From Paraglaciecola sp034111145 (GTDB lineage Bacteria; Pseudomonadota; Gammaproteobacteria; Enterobacterales; Alteromonadaceae), in NCBI GenBank assembly GCA_034111145.1, contig JAWUXU010000019.1:4215-68214 (forward strand): a DNA stretch of 64,000 nt, in the 5' to 3' direction. Positions 10,128 through 18,844 of this stretch are shown here, in pieces (the first letter of the stretch is position 1; each line of letters begins with the position of its first letter). The position numbers were made by a program, and so were the translations under genes. The notes under the pieces are model-generated. The model saw nothing but the letters and a program-made list of their open reading frames with translations. It made no database searches and had not been told where the DNA came from.

Positions 10128-11594
10128 ATGCTGAATGAAACCAATGCCAGTATTTTGTTTGTTGATGACGAGCCAGAAATATTAATGGCCTTAAAACGTT
10201 CACTTCGCGGCACAGATATTACAGTACATACTGCCGGTTCTGGTGAAAAAGGCCTGCAGATGATGGAACAGCAAGACATTGACATTGTTGTATCAGATAA
10301 AAATATGCCCGGCATGAGTGGCAACGAATTTTTACATCAAGTAGCACAGCAGTGGCCAGAAACTGTGCGCATTATGCTCACCGCCTATACCCAATTAGAT
10401 GATGTTATTTCAGCAATCAACTCCGGAAAAATATGGGGTTATATGAAAAAGCCTTGGGATAACGAAGAGCTAATACTTATTATCCAGCAGGCTATTAATT
10501 ATAGTGAGTTATTAGCTGAAAGAAGCCTATTACGACATACCTTGGAACAAGTACAAACCAAACGTAAACGCAACTTTATGAAGTTCATCGGTCAATCAAC
10601 AGCGATGCAATTTGTTTATGATGCCATTGAAAACTGTGCATCTAGCCATGCATCTGTATTTATTACCGGACCAAGTGGTTCCGGTAAGGAGCTTGCAGCC
10701 GATGCCCTGCATAAACTCAGCTCGCGTAAAAACAACCCTCTTATTTGTTTAAATTGCGCAGCTATACCGAGTGAGTTAATGGAGTCAGAAGTTTTTGGCC
10801 ACGTAAAAGGAGCGTTTTCCGGTGCAGTAGCCAATCGAGATGGCGCAGCAACCTTGGCAGACGGTGGCACATTGTTTTTAGATGAACTAGGCGAAATGGA
10901 CATAGGCTTACAGGCTAAAATATTACGTTTCATTCAAACTGGTACTTTTAAAAAAGTAGGCAGCAATAAAGAAGAAAAGGTTAATATTCGTTTTGTCAGT
11001 GCCACTAACCGAGAGCCTTTTAGATCCATAGAGGAAGGCCGTCTTAGAGAAGATCTTTATTATCGACTTAATGTTATCTCTATCAATTTGCCACCGTTGA
11101 AAGACAGAGAAAACGATGCCTGCCAAATAGCTCAATATTTTCTAAATCGTTTTAGCGATATCGAACAAAAAGTGTTTGTTGGTTTATCATCTGATGCAGG
11201 TACACTTATCAACAACTACCCATGGCCAGGTAATGTGAGGCAATTAGAAAACACCATTCACAGTGCCGTGGTGATGTCAGAAGGGCCGTTGTTAACAGAG
11301 CAAATTTTGGCCCGACAATTACAGTTAAACCAAACACAAATGATTGAATTATTGCATAAAAAAACACCCGCCTCAGGACTTAAATCAACCTCAACGGCTT
11401 CTAGGGTTGATCTCAATTACCTTCAAGACATCAGAATAAATGACACCAGCACAGTGCGCAGCTTAGCTGAAGTGGAAAGAGCAGCAATTGAACATGCCAT
11501 AGCGGCCTGTAACGACAACGTTGTTAAAGCGGCCAGTTTACTAGAGGTTAGTCCGTCCACCCTATATCGTAAAGTTCAGCAATGGCAAGATTGA
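10128..11594 (+). CDS. Sigma-54-dependent response regulator (REC-AAA+-HTH)
   Basis: A 488-residue enhancer-binding protein of the NtrC class. The receiver domain (1-125) has the acidic pair D13/D14, phospho-acceptor D57 and the K-P-W-D end typical of this receiver subtype. The AAA+ domain has Walker A GPSGSGKE (181-188), the sigma-54 contact loop as GAFSGA (228-233, Ser for the usual Thr) and Walker B TLFLDE (248-253). A Fis-type HTH ends the protein (about 455-488). No cognate kinase is adjacent. The next genes are EPS genes, and sigma-54-like promoters with a shared palindrome lie before the EPS units, so I infer that it activates them. Confidence 0.93.
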   Translation: MLNETNASILFVDDEPEILMALKRSLRGTDITVHTAGSGEKGLQMMEQQDIDIVVSDKNMPGMSGNEFLHQVAQQWPETVRIMLTAYTQLDDVISAINSGKIWGYMKKPWDNEELILIIQQAINYSELLAERSLLRHTLEQVQTKRKRNFMKFIGQSTAMQFVYDAIENCASSHASVFITGPSGSGKELAADALHKLSSRKNNPLICLNCAAIPSELMESEVFGHVKGAFSGAVANRDGAATLADGGTLFLDELGEMDIGLQAKILRFIQTGTFKKVGSNKEEKVNIRFVSATNREPFRSIEEGRLREDLYYRLNVISINLPPLKDRENDACQIAQYFLNRFSDIEQKVFVGLSSDAGTLINNYPWPGNVRQLENTIHSAVVMSEGPLLTEQILARQLQLNQTQMIELLHKKTPASGLKSTSTASRVDLNYLQDIRINDTSTVRSLAEVERAAIEHAIAACNDNVVKAASLLEVSPSTLYRKVQQWQD

Positions 11595-11604
11595 TATTTT
11601 AATT

Positions 11605-11642
11605 TTTGCATCTTGCGAAATAAATCTGTCGCAAGATGCAAA
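11605..11642. promoter_or_regulatory. Paired palindromes, candidate enhancer site for the EPS regulator
   Basis: TTTGCATCTTGCGAA (11605-11619) and GTCGCAAGATGCAAA (11628-11642) each fit TTYGCANNNTGCRAA, with one mismatch in the second. Together they form a perfect 14-bp inverted repeat with a 10-nt spacer. No U-tract follows on either strand, which argues against a simple terminator. The same palindrome recurs before the wza-like operon. The pair lies just after the regulator gene and about 105-130 bp before the presumed start of the flippase transcript. Confidence 0.55.
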
Positions 11643-11714
11643 TCCCACTCCTCACATCACCACCAAAATAAAAATATAATTATATATTTCATAATGTTAT
11701 GAATTTTAATTTTA

Positions 11715-11730
11715 TGGACTGCATCTTGTA
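11715..11730 (+). promoter_or_regulatory. Weak sigma-54-like promoter before the flippase gene
   Basis: TGGACT-GCATC-TTGTA has the -24 TGG and -12 TTG at the right distance, but GT replaces the normally invariant -12 GC. It is suggested mainly by its position about 80 bp after the palindrome pair and 38 bp before the flippase ATG. Confidence 0.3.
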
Positions 11731-11768
11731 ACACTGTAAATAGTGTTTTTAGTTTAGGCCATAAAACA

Positions 11769-13022
11769 ATGCTTAAGACTCGGCAATATGAGAATAAACA
11801 ATTACTCAATAATACCTGTTGGCTTGTATCCACTGAAATAGCAGCAAAAATTTCAAGATTGTTAGTAATACTAGCATTAGCGTCAAGTTTGGAAGTCGTC
11901 GAATATGGCACTGTGATGCTCGCTCTAGCTTGCCACGAAATATTTAAGTTAATACTGCGCTCTGGTGCAGGCGCACAAATCATTCAATGCTCAGAAAAAC
12001 AGCTAAAAAAATATGCTAAAAACGGGGCCTTGTTGCAATGGGTGGTTTGTATTTTACTTGCCAGCATACAAGCTGGTTTAGCTCCACCCATAGCTAATTT
12101 TTACGACAACCCATCTCTCATTCCTCTGATTAGTTTGATGGCGGTTGTTTATCTGTTTTATCCACTGGTGAGCATTAAAGTATTCCTTATCCAGCGCCAA
12201 GGTAATATGCAATTTTATAGTATACGTAATGCAATATGTATCGTTGCTGAAAACATCAGCATTGCATTATTTGCCATTTTGGACTGCGGCATCATGTCGG
12301 TTGTTTATGGAAAATGGGTATTCGCACTACTTTGGATAGCCTTATTTTACTCCACGCCAGTACAGAATTTTGGAGTCGGCTTCCAATGGGATGTTTTTTT
12401 AAAGTTAACAAAAACATCCGGCCAATTACTAACTACAGAGCTCGTCAGAGCTCTGCGAATGCAGTCAGACATGCTGATTGGTGCACGTTTGTTAAGCCCT
12501 GAATTATATGGTTTATATAGCTTTGCCAAAAGTGCCGGTGTTGGCCTCAGTCAATCAATTAACAACGCTTTTAATACAGCACTGTACCCTTATCTTTGTG
12601 ATAAACACAGAAATAGCCAACTCAAACATCATATCCCTAAGGTGTATTTTTTTACTTGTTTGGTCGGCACATTATTTGTAATTCAAGCCTTGTTGGTACC
12701 ATTTTACGTGCCCATATTATTTGACCAAGTTTGGCAACAAAATCACATGGTGGTGATGGTGTTATGTTTAGCCGCATTACCAGCGGTATTTGTTGACACT
12801 CAGTGCAATATATTGCGCGCCAGAGCTCAATATCAAAAAGAACTATACGTTCGATTATTTTGTTTAATCGTCAGCACGCTCGGCATGTTGGCTGTTCAAG
12901 CGACAACACCCAAAAATTTTGCTTTTACCATTTTAGGCTGTAGCGCTATGTGGCTGGTTGCATTGGTTCCTTGGTACAAATTAGAAAATATATTTACATC
13001 CCCATTATCTAATAGGAGCTAA
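11769..13022 (+). CDS. Wzx-like polysaccharide flippase
   Basis: A 417-residue polytopic membrane protein of the polysaccharide transporter (PST) branch of the MVF superfamily. It would flip lipid-linked repeat units across the inner membrane. The N-terminus (NNTCWLVSTEIAAKISRLLVILALASSL) is typical of the family, with a run of hydrophobic helices to the end. Length is a little short but normal. It is the only flippase seen in this EPS locus, although the polymerase and exporter lie 7-12 kb away on the other strand. It is followed by a GT2 gene, probably in the same transcript. Confidence 0.8.
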   Translation: MLKTRQYENKQLLNNTCWLVSTEIAAKISRLLVILALASSLEVVEYGTVMLALACHEIFKLILRSGAGAQIIQCSEKQLKKYAKNGALLQWVVCILLASIQAGLAPPIANFYDNPSLIPLISLMAVVYLFYPLVSIKVFLIQRQGNMQFYSIRNAICIVAENISIALFAILDCGIMSVVYGKWVFALLWIALFYSTPVQNFGVGFQWDVFLKLTKTSGQLLTTELVRALRMQSDMLIGARLLSPELYGLYSFAKSAGVGLSQSINNAFNTALYPYLCDKHRNSQLKHHIPKVYFFTCLVGTLFVIQALLVPFYVPILFDQVWQQNHMVVMVLCLAALPAVFVDTQCNILRARAQYQKELYVRLFCLIVSTLGMLAVQATTPKNFAFTILGCSAMWLVALVPWYKLENIFTSPLSNRS

Positions 13023-13089
13023 CACCTGAAAAATCATGCTCACCCCATGTATCTATTGTTATCCAAATGCTTTTAATAGGAGTTTACTC

Positions 13090-14109
13090 ATGAAGAAATC
13101 ATCTATACCCATATTATCTGTTGTTATTCCGATGTTTAACGTCGGCCAATATATCGAGCAGTGCATACAATCGGTACTGGCACAAACGTTTAAAAACTTT
13201 GAAGTAATATGTGTCGATGACGGCTGCACAGACGACACTCTATATAAAATCAAGCAATATTCTGACCCCAGAATAAAGCTTATTCAGCAAGATAATCGTG
13301 GTCTGTCGGGAGCCAGAAACACAGGGATCTTAGCTGCAAGAGGTATGTATATTGCCCTACTTGACGCAGATGATTTTTGGGCCAAAGAAAAACTAGCTGG
13401 ACATATCAATCACCTTAACTCACAGCCACACGTGGGCGTGAGTTACTGCCCTTCGTTATTTGTTGACGAAAGCGGAAAATCTATGGGCATGGGGCAATAT
13501 CCAAAACTCAAAGATATTAGTGCCAAAGACGTATTTTGTCGCAACCCAGTTGGCAATGGTTCAGCCCCTGTGATCAGAAAGCGACTATTAAAAGAAGTAA
13601 TTTTTGTTAGCCTTAAAACTGGACGAAAGTGTATATTTGATGAAGACTTACCCCAATCAGAAGATATCGAATTGTGGTTACGCATTGCTTTACTGGGTAA
13701 CTGGAAATTCGAAGGGATCAAAACACCCCTGACTTTTTACCGTGTTAACGAAGGAGGTCTGTCGTCTAACCTCAATAAACAATACGAAAGTTGGTGTTTG
13801 GCCATTAAAAAAAACCAGAAAGGCCACGCTAATTTTTTTAAGCGATACTTACCTTTAGCAAGAGCTTATCAACTAAGGTATCTAGCGCGCCGAGCAATCC
13901 GTTCGGGCGATACTTGGCAAGCTATCAAACTAGTGCATCAAGCACTGTTTACCCAACCTAAGATCGCCATTGAAGAACCATTAAGAACCATGGCGACTTA
14001 TGGCTGTGCACTGATGTCAATATTGCCCCATAACATTTACCTTATAATAGAAAATACCGCCATACGTATGCTCAAGCCCCAACCTATACTCACTATTGAT
14101 AAGGAGTAA
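13090..14109 (+). CDS. Glycosyltransferase family 2
   Basis: The ATG at 13090 is chosen because AGGAG precedes it by 7 nt and the GT-A fold begins directly (MKKSSIPILSVVIPMFN). An upstream ATG at 13036 lacks a ribosome site. The GT2 core is clear: VVIPMFNVGQYIEQCIQSVLAQ, VDDGCTDDT and LLDADDFW (DxD-type metal site). It would add a sugar to the lipid-linked EPS repeat unit on the cytoplasmic face; donor and linkage cannot be predicted. It sits between the flippase and a small membrane protein, all on the + strand. Confidence 0.88.
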   Translation: MKKSSIPILSVVIPMFNVGQYIEQCIQSVLAQTFKNFEVICVDDGCTDDTLYKIKQYSDPRIKLIQQDNRGLSGARNTGILAARGMYIALLDADDFWAKEKLAGHINHLNSQPHVGVSYCPSLFVDESGKSMGMGQYPKLKDISAKDVFCRNPVGNGSAPVIRKRLLKEVIFVSLKTGRKCIFDEDLPQSEDIELWLRIALLGNWKFEGIKTPLTFYRVNEGGLSSNLNKQYESWCLAIKKNQKGHANFFKRYLPLARAYQLRYLARRAIRSGDTWQAIKLVHQALFTQPKIAIEEPLRTMATYGCALMSILPHNIYLIIENTAIRMLKPQPILTIDKE

Positions 14110-14114
14110 CCGAA

Positions 14115-14525
14115 GTGAAGCCAGTCCGCTCGATTCGCAAAGATCCCGACATTATGAGTTTCCTGAGTCGTTTGCCTCAAGAGACGGCATCAGTGCTTAC
14201 CGACACACAACTCAGTCATATCAAAGTCGCCATTGGCAGCGGCCAATACCGCAAACACAAAGTAGATATACGTGGCACCTTTCCCGTACTGTTCTTTCCA
14301 TCACGTATCTACTTTGTATTTCTCATGGGCCGCAATATTCGCAGTCTATCCAGACAAGAACAAAATATTGCATTTACATCAATGCTGCTATTAACAACAC
14401 TATTCTTGATGTTCAGCACCATCTTAGGTTTGGTTATTGTCTACATAATTAAATCGGCACTGGGGATTAACTTGTTGGAAGGTTACTCACTTGGATTGTG
14501 GGATTGGATTGTGGGATTGGATTAA
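14115..14525 (+). CDS. Small conserved-type membrane protein of the EPS cluster
   Basis: A 136-residue protein starting at GTG 14115 behind AAGGAG (14101-14106), six nt after the GT2 stop. The N-terminal half is soluble and contains KVDIRGTFPVLFFPSRIYFVFLMGRNIRSLSRQEQ-type sequence with basic, amphipathic character. A strong transmembrane helix follows (about residues 87-112). I recall similar small proteins beside EPS genes in marine gammaproteobacteria, but I cannot name a function. The C-terminus is encoded by a 13-bp tandem repeat. A regulatory or assembly role in EPS export is only inferred from position. Confidence 0.65.
   Translation: MKPVRSIRKDPDIMSFLSRLPQETASVLTDTQLSHIKVAIGSGQYRKHKVDIRGTFPVLFFPSRIYFVFLMGRNIRSLSRQEQNIAFTSMLLLTTLFLMFSTILGLVIVYIIKSALGINLLEGYSLGLWDWIVGLD
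14491..14523 (+). repeat. 13-bp tandem repeat at the 3' end of the small membrane protein gene
   Basis: TTGGATTGTGGGA occurs twice in a row and then partly (TTGGATT). The unit is not a multiple of three, so gain or loss of one copy would change the last residues and the stop codon. Confidence 0.9.
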
Positions 14526-14886
14526 GAGTGTTTGACACGACTTATGTTTTAATTTTTTTGTATACATAACAGATGGCTGATCGGTTCACTGCATCGTTAT
14601 CAAGAGGTGTGATTTACGTGATAATGTTATTATCGCTTCTTATGCGCGTCGTGCACGTCGAGGGTAGATCAAGAAGCATCGCTGTTACCGACAATAAATT
14701 TTAGATAGCTTTTCCCTGAATTAACATAACCAACTAGTATGACTGTGCTGATGGTTCTTTGTGTTATTGATCTTTCATATATAACAGTAAGAGTTTAATA
14801 AGGTTTATATATGAATTATTTCACGTTGTTTGAACCAATCAACATAAGTATTACCGCCATGCAAATTAAACAATAAGAGTAAAGAA
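14526..14886. other. Gene-free stretch after the EPS + strand unit
   Basis: About 360 bp with no supportable ORF. No clear terminator was found after the small membrane protein gene. The last part must contain the promoter of the SpoU-type methyltransferase. Confidence 0.5.
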
Positions 14887-15435
14887 GTGCCAAAAAAAAT
14901 ACAACTCACCAAAGAAGACCTAAGAAAAAAAAAGCCCACACGAGACGAATACCCATCTAAGCCAAAAATTCCTCTAGTAGTGGTGCTAGACAACGTAACT
15001 AATAGCCACAATATCGGATCTTTTATTCGCTTAGCTGACGCTTTTTCTATCGAAAAAGTCATTGTATGTGGTGAGCTAACGATTTCAGAAAAAAAATTGA
15101 ACAAGGCCTCTAGAAATGAAGCTAAGTGGGTTTGTGTTGAATATAGTGATAGCACCATATTAAGTTTACAAAAATTATTGGAACAGGGGTATACAATTTT
15201 CAGTGTTGAGTTGTGCCATGAGTCTGTTAATTATAGTGATGTTACTTACCCGTCACGTTGCGTATTAGTTTTAGGCAATGAACGTAAGGGCGTCAGTGAA
15301 GCTTCATTAAAATTAAGCTATCAACACATACATATTCCAATGTTTGGCATGGGTAACTCTTTGAATGTTTCAACTGCTGGAGCAATCGTCTTAGCGGAAT
15401 GTGCTAATCAAATCAGAAAATTGCCACATACTTGA
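14887..15435 (+). CDS. SpoU/TrmH-family RNA 2'-O-methyltransferase
   Basis: A 182-residue SPOUT enzyme starting at GTG 14887. The three family motifs are visible: DNVTNSHNIGSFIRLADAF (motif 1), VLVLGNERKGVS (motif 2) and IPMFGMGNSLNVSTAGAIVL (motif 3), which form the trefoil-knot SAM site and dimer interface. It should methylate a ribose 2'-OH in tRNA or rRNA. The short Lys/Arg-rich N-terminus, without a full RNA-binding domain, leaves the target open. It appears to be a single-gene unit unrelated to the EPS genes around it. Confidence 0.85.
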   Translation: MPKKIQLTKEDLRKKKPTRDEYPSKPKIPLVVVLDNVTNSHNIGSFIRLADAFSIEKVIVCGELTISEKKLNKASRNEAKWVCVEYSDSTILSLQKLLEQGYTIFSVELCHESVNYSDVTYPSRCVLVLGNERKGVSEASLKLSYQHIHIPMFGMGNSLNVSTAGAIVLAECANQIRKLPHT

Positions 15436-15635
15436 ACGATTTGTCCTACTTTACACAGATATATAGCTTTAAAATCGTCTAAAAAATTAGCTTTTAGAGT
15501 GGGACAGACAACTTGACTATGCCCACATTAACTAATTGATTCATAATGTGTAAATATAGGATGCAAAACACTCAAAATATGTAAATATAATATGAATTAT
15601 TCATTATAATTTATAATGAATATTAATAAACTTGC

Positions 15636-16163
15636 ATGCTCACCAGCAAAAGCAATAAAGGTGTTACATTAATTGAACTCATCATAGTCATTGTTATATT
15701 GGGAATAATGGCCGTTACTGCTGCCCCACGTTTCATTGATGTATCAAGCGACGCAAATATCGCTAAATTGAAGGCCTTAGAAGGCACGATTAAAAGCGGC
15801 GCGAATTTAGTTCGAGCCAAAGCTATTGTTCAGGGCTTATATAATCGTAATGGATTTATAGGAGTTGATATTGATAACGACGGAAATGGTGATGTTATGA
15901 TTTTTTCCAGCTATCCTGCTGTTGGTGGGCAATGTCGTTTCTTCATAAGCGGTTTGCCATATTGGATAGACATAAATTTACCCGTAACATGCATAAGCGG
16001 TGTGGCATCGTCCGATGATTGGTATGGCATAATTAGTACGCAAACTTTTGACTTTATGCCCGCAGGGATTACTTCAATATCCCAGGGTTGTTACTTGAGA
16101 TACACTGAGCCTCTTTTTTTTGGTGGAAGTTTTTCGACTTCTTTGATCACGTCGGGCTGCTAA
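15636..16163 (+). CDS. Type IV pilin-like protein, MshA family
   Basis: A class III prepilin signal, KG|VTLIELIIVIVILGIMAVTAAPRFID, fits MSHA-type major pilins, including the family-typical AAPRFIDVSSDA and the Glu at +5 of the mature protein. Residue +1 is Val instead of the usual Phe. The globular domain is Gly-rich with Cys residues, including one at the very C-terminus, which could form the disulfide loop. No prepilin peptidase, ATPase or other msh genes are nearby, so it is an orphan that must use machinery encoded elsewhere. The leader region is very AT-rich. Confidence 0.82.
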   Translation: MLTSKSNKGVTLIELIIVIVILGIMAVTAAPRFIDVSSDANIAKLKALEGTIKSGANLVRAKAIVQGLYNRNGFIGVDIDNDGNGDVMIFSSYPAVGGQCRFFISGLPYWIDINLPVTCISGVASSDDWYGIISTQTFDFMPAGITSISQGCYLRYTEPLFFGGSFSTSLITSGC

Positions 16164-16313
16164 AATGGCTCTGGGGCCAAAGTTTACAGAGCAAGCTGCT
16201 TGATTAATAAAGCTTTGTTCAGAAACATCAAAAAGGCAAGCAACACTTTATAATATTCAGTTTCATGTGTGACGGTGATATTATACTAACCTTGACAGAT
16301 TAAGAGTATAAAT

Positions 16314-16496
16314 ATGAACCGTCGTAAAAAGGGCAATCAGATTTTAAAAGCACGCGCCAAAAAGGCGAATGCCAAATTATCCTCCAAAAATAAGTCAAAA
16401 TATATTAGCAAAGCTGAACGAGAGACATTAACTACTGGTGCCGCTGAAGATCCAAATATCGTTTTCAATAGTGATGCTAAAGAACAAATAGGTTAG
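16314..16496 (+). CDS. DUF2986 family small basic protein
   Basis: A 60-residue, strongly basic protein beginning MNRRKKGNQILKARAKKANA, which I recognise as DUF2986, common in marine gammaproteobacteria. There is no signal peptide or membrane segment. The basic N-terminal half suggests nucleic-acid or ribosome contact, but no function is known. It is followed by a hairpin terminator, consistent with a monocistronic gene. Confidence 0.75.
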   Translation: MNRRKKGNQILKARAKKANAKLSSKNKSKYISKAERETLTTGAAEDPNIVFNSDAKEQIG

Positions 16497-16511
16497 AGAA
16501 TAAATTTGTCA

Positions 16512-16545
16512 TGGTTCACTCATCAGTGAACCACTCCTATTTTTT
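16512..16545 (+). terminator. Terminator after the DUF2986 gene
   Basis: TGGTTCACT / AGTGAACCA forms a 9-bp stem with a CATC loop. A T-tract follows six nt later (16540-16545). Confidence 0.6.
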
Positions 16546-16965
16546 CCCAAAATTTAAACACTAACGCTAACCTGATTAGCGAAAAGGTATCACCACAAGC
16601 GCAACCAGTCTCAGCCCACAAATGACATCAACAAATTCTTTATTAGATTATTGCATTTCCAGCTTGCTGGCACTGCCCTCGGTGAATCGCTTTTAGTTAC
16701 TGAGCATCACTCTCTTAAGCCAAACCTCGTTTAATAGTCACCGAACTATGCTTAAACGCTAAAAGTGTTTTGCATAAGAGTTTTGACGCTTAATGGGTTG
16801 GGTCATCCTGAATATATATAGCTGGCAACAGACTGTTTGTAACGGAAATGTCTACTAGGTTACCAGCGAGATCGATGTGCAAAATATCCTACAAATCAAA
16901 TAACCTATAAAATAATAGCAATGCGTTTGCATTGCCTTTCTAAGTTTCTAGACTTCTTGTGCAAT
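16546..16965. other. Gene-free stretch at the 3' end of the long EPS operon
   Basis: About 420 bp between the DUF2986 terminator and the end of the minus-strand EPS operon. I find no ORF, tRNA or clear hairpin terminator for the EPS transcript here. Confidence 0.5.
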
Positions 16966-17823
16966 TTATTTAATGGCACCGACTTTCCTACAGACCATTT
17001 TAAAAAACAGTTCTTTTAACGACAACACGTTTTTAGCCCTCCATATAAACCAATATCTGGTTTGGCTGGCGTAGTACATTAATTTGTCTATCGGTAGGAA
17101 TGTCATTCTTTCCCCCTCTTGATAATAAAAACAGTCTTTAGAGCGTTTTAACCAGTCATCGTCGGATTTGTTTTTAACATGCAAAAAGCTGTAGGGATTA
17201 CTTAAGCGTATTTTGCGGCGCATCTTAATTTGTTCGGGTGTGCGTTCTGCATAGTGACGACAGATAGGCGACGGATGATACAAGTTTTGACAAAACCGTG
17301 GCACTTTACCACTGATATTTTCAGGCCAGCTTTTGAACGGTGAATTCCTAAAAAAACGGGGCTCACGCCAATTTATTCGATAATAGCGGCGACGTTCAGA
17401 AACCTTCAATGTTTTGTCTTCCTGATCGTAAACGGCTAAGTCATTATCCGTAAAATAAAACTGTGCCTGCCATACGCGCATTTGGTTTTTATTTCGCTGC
17501 ATGGCTTTAATTAACATTGGCCGCGGATCTTCGGTAAGCATCTCATCAGCATCTAAGATATACCACCAGTCTGATGCTGAATAACGTTGATGAAACATGT
17601 TATATACACGATTTCTAAATTGATTACGGTAAATTTCATCGGTATGGGCAGCAATCACAATACGACTGTCATTCAGCGATTTTTGGCAAATCAGTTCCCA
17701 GCTACCATCGGTTGAATCATTATCAAACACATAAATAGTGTCGCAAAACCTGAGGGCATTGTTTAAGGTTTCAAGAATAATGTCTGCTTCGTTTTTAATT
17801 ATACAAATAGCGTTAAGTTTCAT
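16966..17823 (-). CDS. Glycosyltransferase family 2, last gene of the EPS operon
   Basis: A 285-residue glycosyltransferase of the Glyco_tranf_2_4 type, beginning directly with LNAICIIKNEADIILETL. The nucleotide-sugar site is FDNDSTDGS and the metal site is LDADEM. The basic, aromatic C-terminal half is typical of enzymes that follow membrane lipids. It starts 38 nt after the preceding GT2 gene and has no separate promoter that I can see. Donor and linkage are unknown. Confidence 0.85.
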   Translation of the reverse strand: MKLNAICIIKNEADIILETLNNALRFCDTIYVFDNDSTDGSWELICQKSLNDSRIVIAAHTDEIYRNQFRNRVYNMFHQRYSASDWWYILDADEMLTEDPRPMLIKAMQRNKNQMRVWQAQFYFTDNDLAVYDQEDKTLKVSERRRYYRINWREPRFFRNSPFKSWPENISGKVPRFCQNLYHPSPICRHYAERTPEQIKMRRKIRLSNPYSFLHVKNKSDDDWLKRSKDCFYYQEGERMTFLPIDKLMYYASQTRYWFIWRAKNVLSLKELFFKMVCRKVGAIK

Positions 17824-17861
17824 AATTTCACCTTGTGCTAAAATAAATTTGGGTGAGCAAT

Positions 17862-18806
17862 TTAACGATTAACTCGGGTCAGATTTACCATTGTTGAAAA
17901 TAGGTATTGTGTGATTAGCCACAAGCCAAACAGGTTACGATGTAACGGCTTAAGTTTACTAACAGGGTTTTTTAGTAGCTGCTTAGCAGCGGATAATTGA
18001 CCTGCGTGAATATTGATTTTTGCTAAGTGACAAATGTGTGCTGCACAATACTTCATTACGAAAGGAGCGACGGCCTTGTCTACGTCGCCAGCGGCTACTT
18101 TTGCCAGTAAGCGTTTGGCAAAGGGCAATAGATCTTGGGGAATATGTTTATCACAAGCTCTATTTTCACTATCGGTATGGTATAACATCAACACCAACGG
18201 TGAATAAACTAAGCTAGCTTGCAAAACAATTTGCGAAAACAGTGCTTGATCTTCACCCATGGCTTCACCCACTGGGAAACCGCCAAGCTGCTTAAATAAA
18301 TCTTTAGCTATAACTAAACTTGAAGGCATAAAGGGCAAGTCACCCTTAGCACATACCTCAAAATAATTGTTCATCACATAGCCTGTTGGTGATATATCAC
18401 CTAGGGCTAACTTAGGGTTTCGATACTCGCCATCTTCAAACACTTTTTGATAGTTACTAGCGAAACATTTGTGCCCAGGAAAGCGCTGGATCAATTGACT
18501 CATTTCATATAAAAAAAATGGTGACCATTGATCGGCAGCATCAATAAAGGCGACATGTTGATGTTTAGCTAATCTCACACCATGATTGCGGGCAACAGAG
18601 ACGCCTTGATTTTTTTGTTTCACTAAAATCACATTTGGAATATCCAATTCAGTTACTTTGGTAGCACTGCCATCTGTTGAACCATCGTCAACCACAATGA
18701 TTTCTGCTGCAGCAAAGCGTTGAGCACAGATAGAAAAAAGTGTACGGCTGACACTATTAACCTTGTTGTATAATGGAATAACGACTGAAAATTTTATTGT
18801 GCTCAT
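17862..18806 (-). CDS. Glycosyltransferase family 2
   Basis: 314 residues. The GT-A fold is seen in FSVVIPLYNKVNSVSRTLFSI, VVDDGSTDGSA and VAFIDAADQW; the last is the metal-binding region with AAD in place of the usual DAD-type tripeptide. The remaining helices fit EPS and LPS transferases. It lies 38 nt after the pyruvyl transferase and 38 nt before another GT2. Its role is inferred as adding one sugar of the EPS repeat unit. Confidence 0.87.
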   Translation of the reverse strand: MSTIKFSVVIPLYNKVNSVSRTLFSICAQRFAAAEIIVVDDGSTDGSATKVTELDIPNVILVKQKNQGVSVARNHGVRLAKHQHVAFIDAADQWSPFFLYEMSQLIQRFPGHKCFASNYQKVFEDGEYRNPKLALGDISPTGYVMNNYFEVCAKGDLPFMPSSLVIAKDLFKQLGGFPVGEAMGEDQALFSQIVLQASLVYSPLVLMLYHTDSENRACDKHIPQDLLPFAKRLLAKVAAGDVDKAVAPFVMKYCAAHICHLAKINIHAGQLSAAKQLLKNPVSKLKPLHRNLFGLWLITQYLFSTMVNLTRVNR

Positions 18807-18844
18807 AATATTAGCTCCAATTTACGCTTACCAATTAAAAGTAA

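Noticed and set aside
11605..11642. The 14-bp inverted repeat considered as the terminator of the sigma-54 regulator gene
   Set aside because: No U-tract follows on either strand, and each half is itself a palindrome that recurs before the wza-like operon. A protein-binding site explains it better, although a structural role is not excluded.
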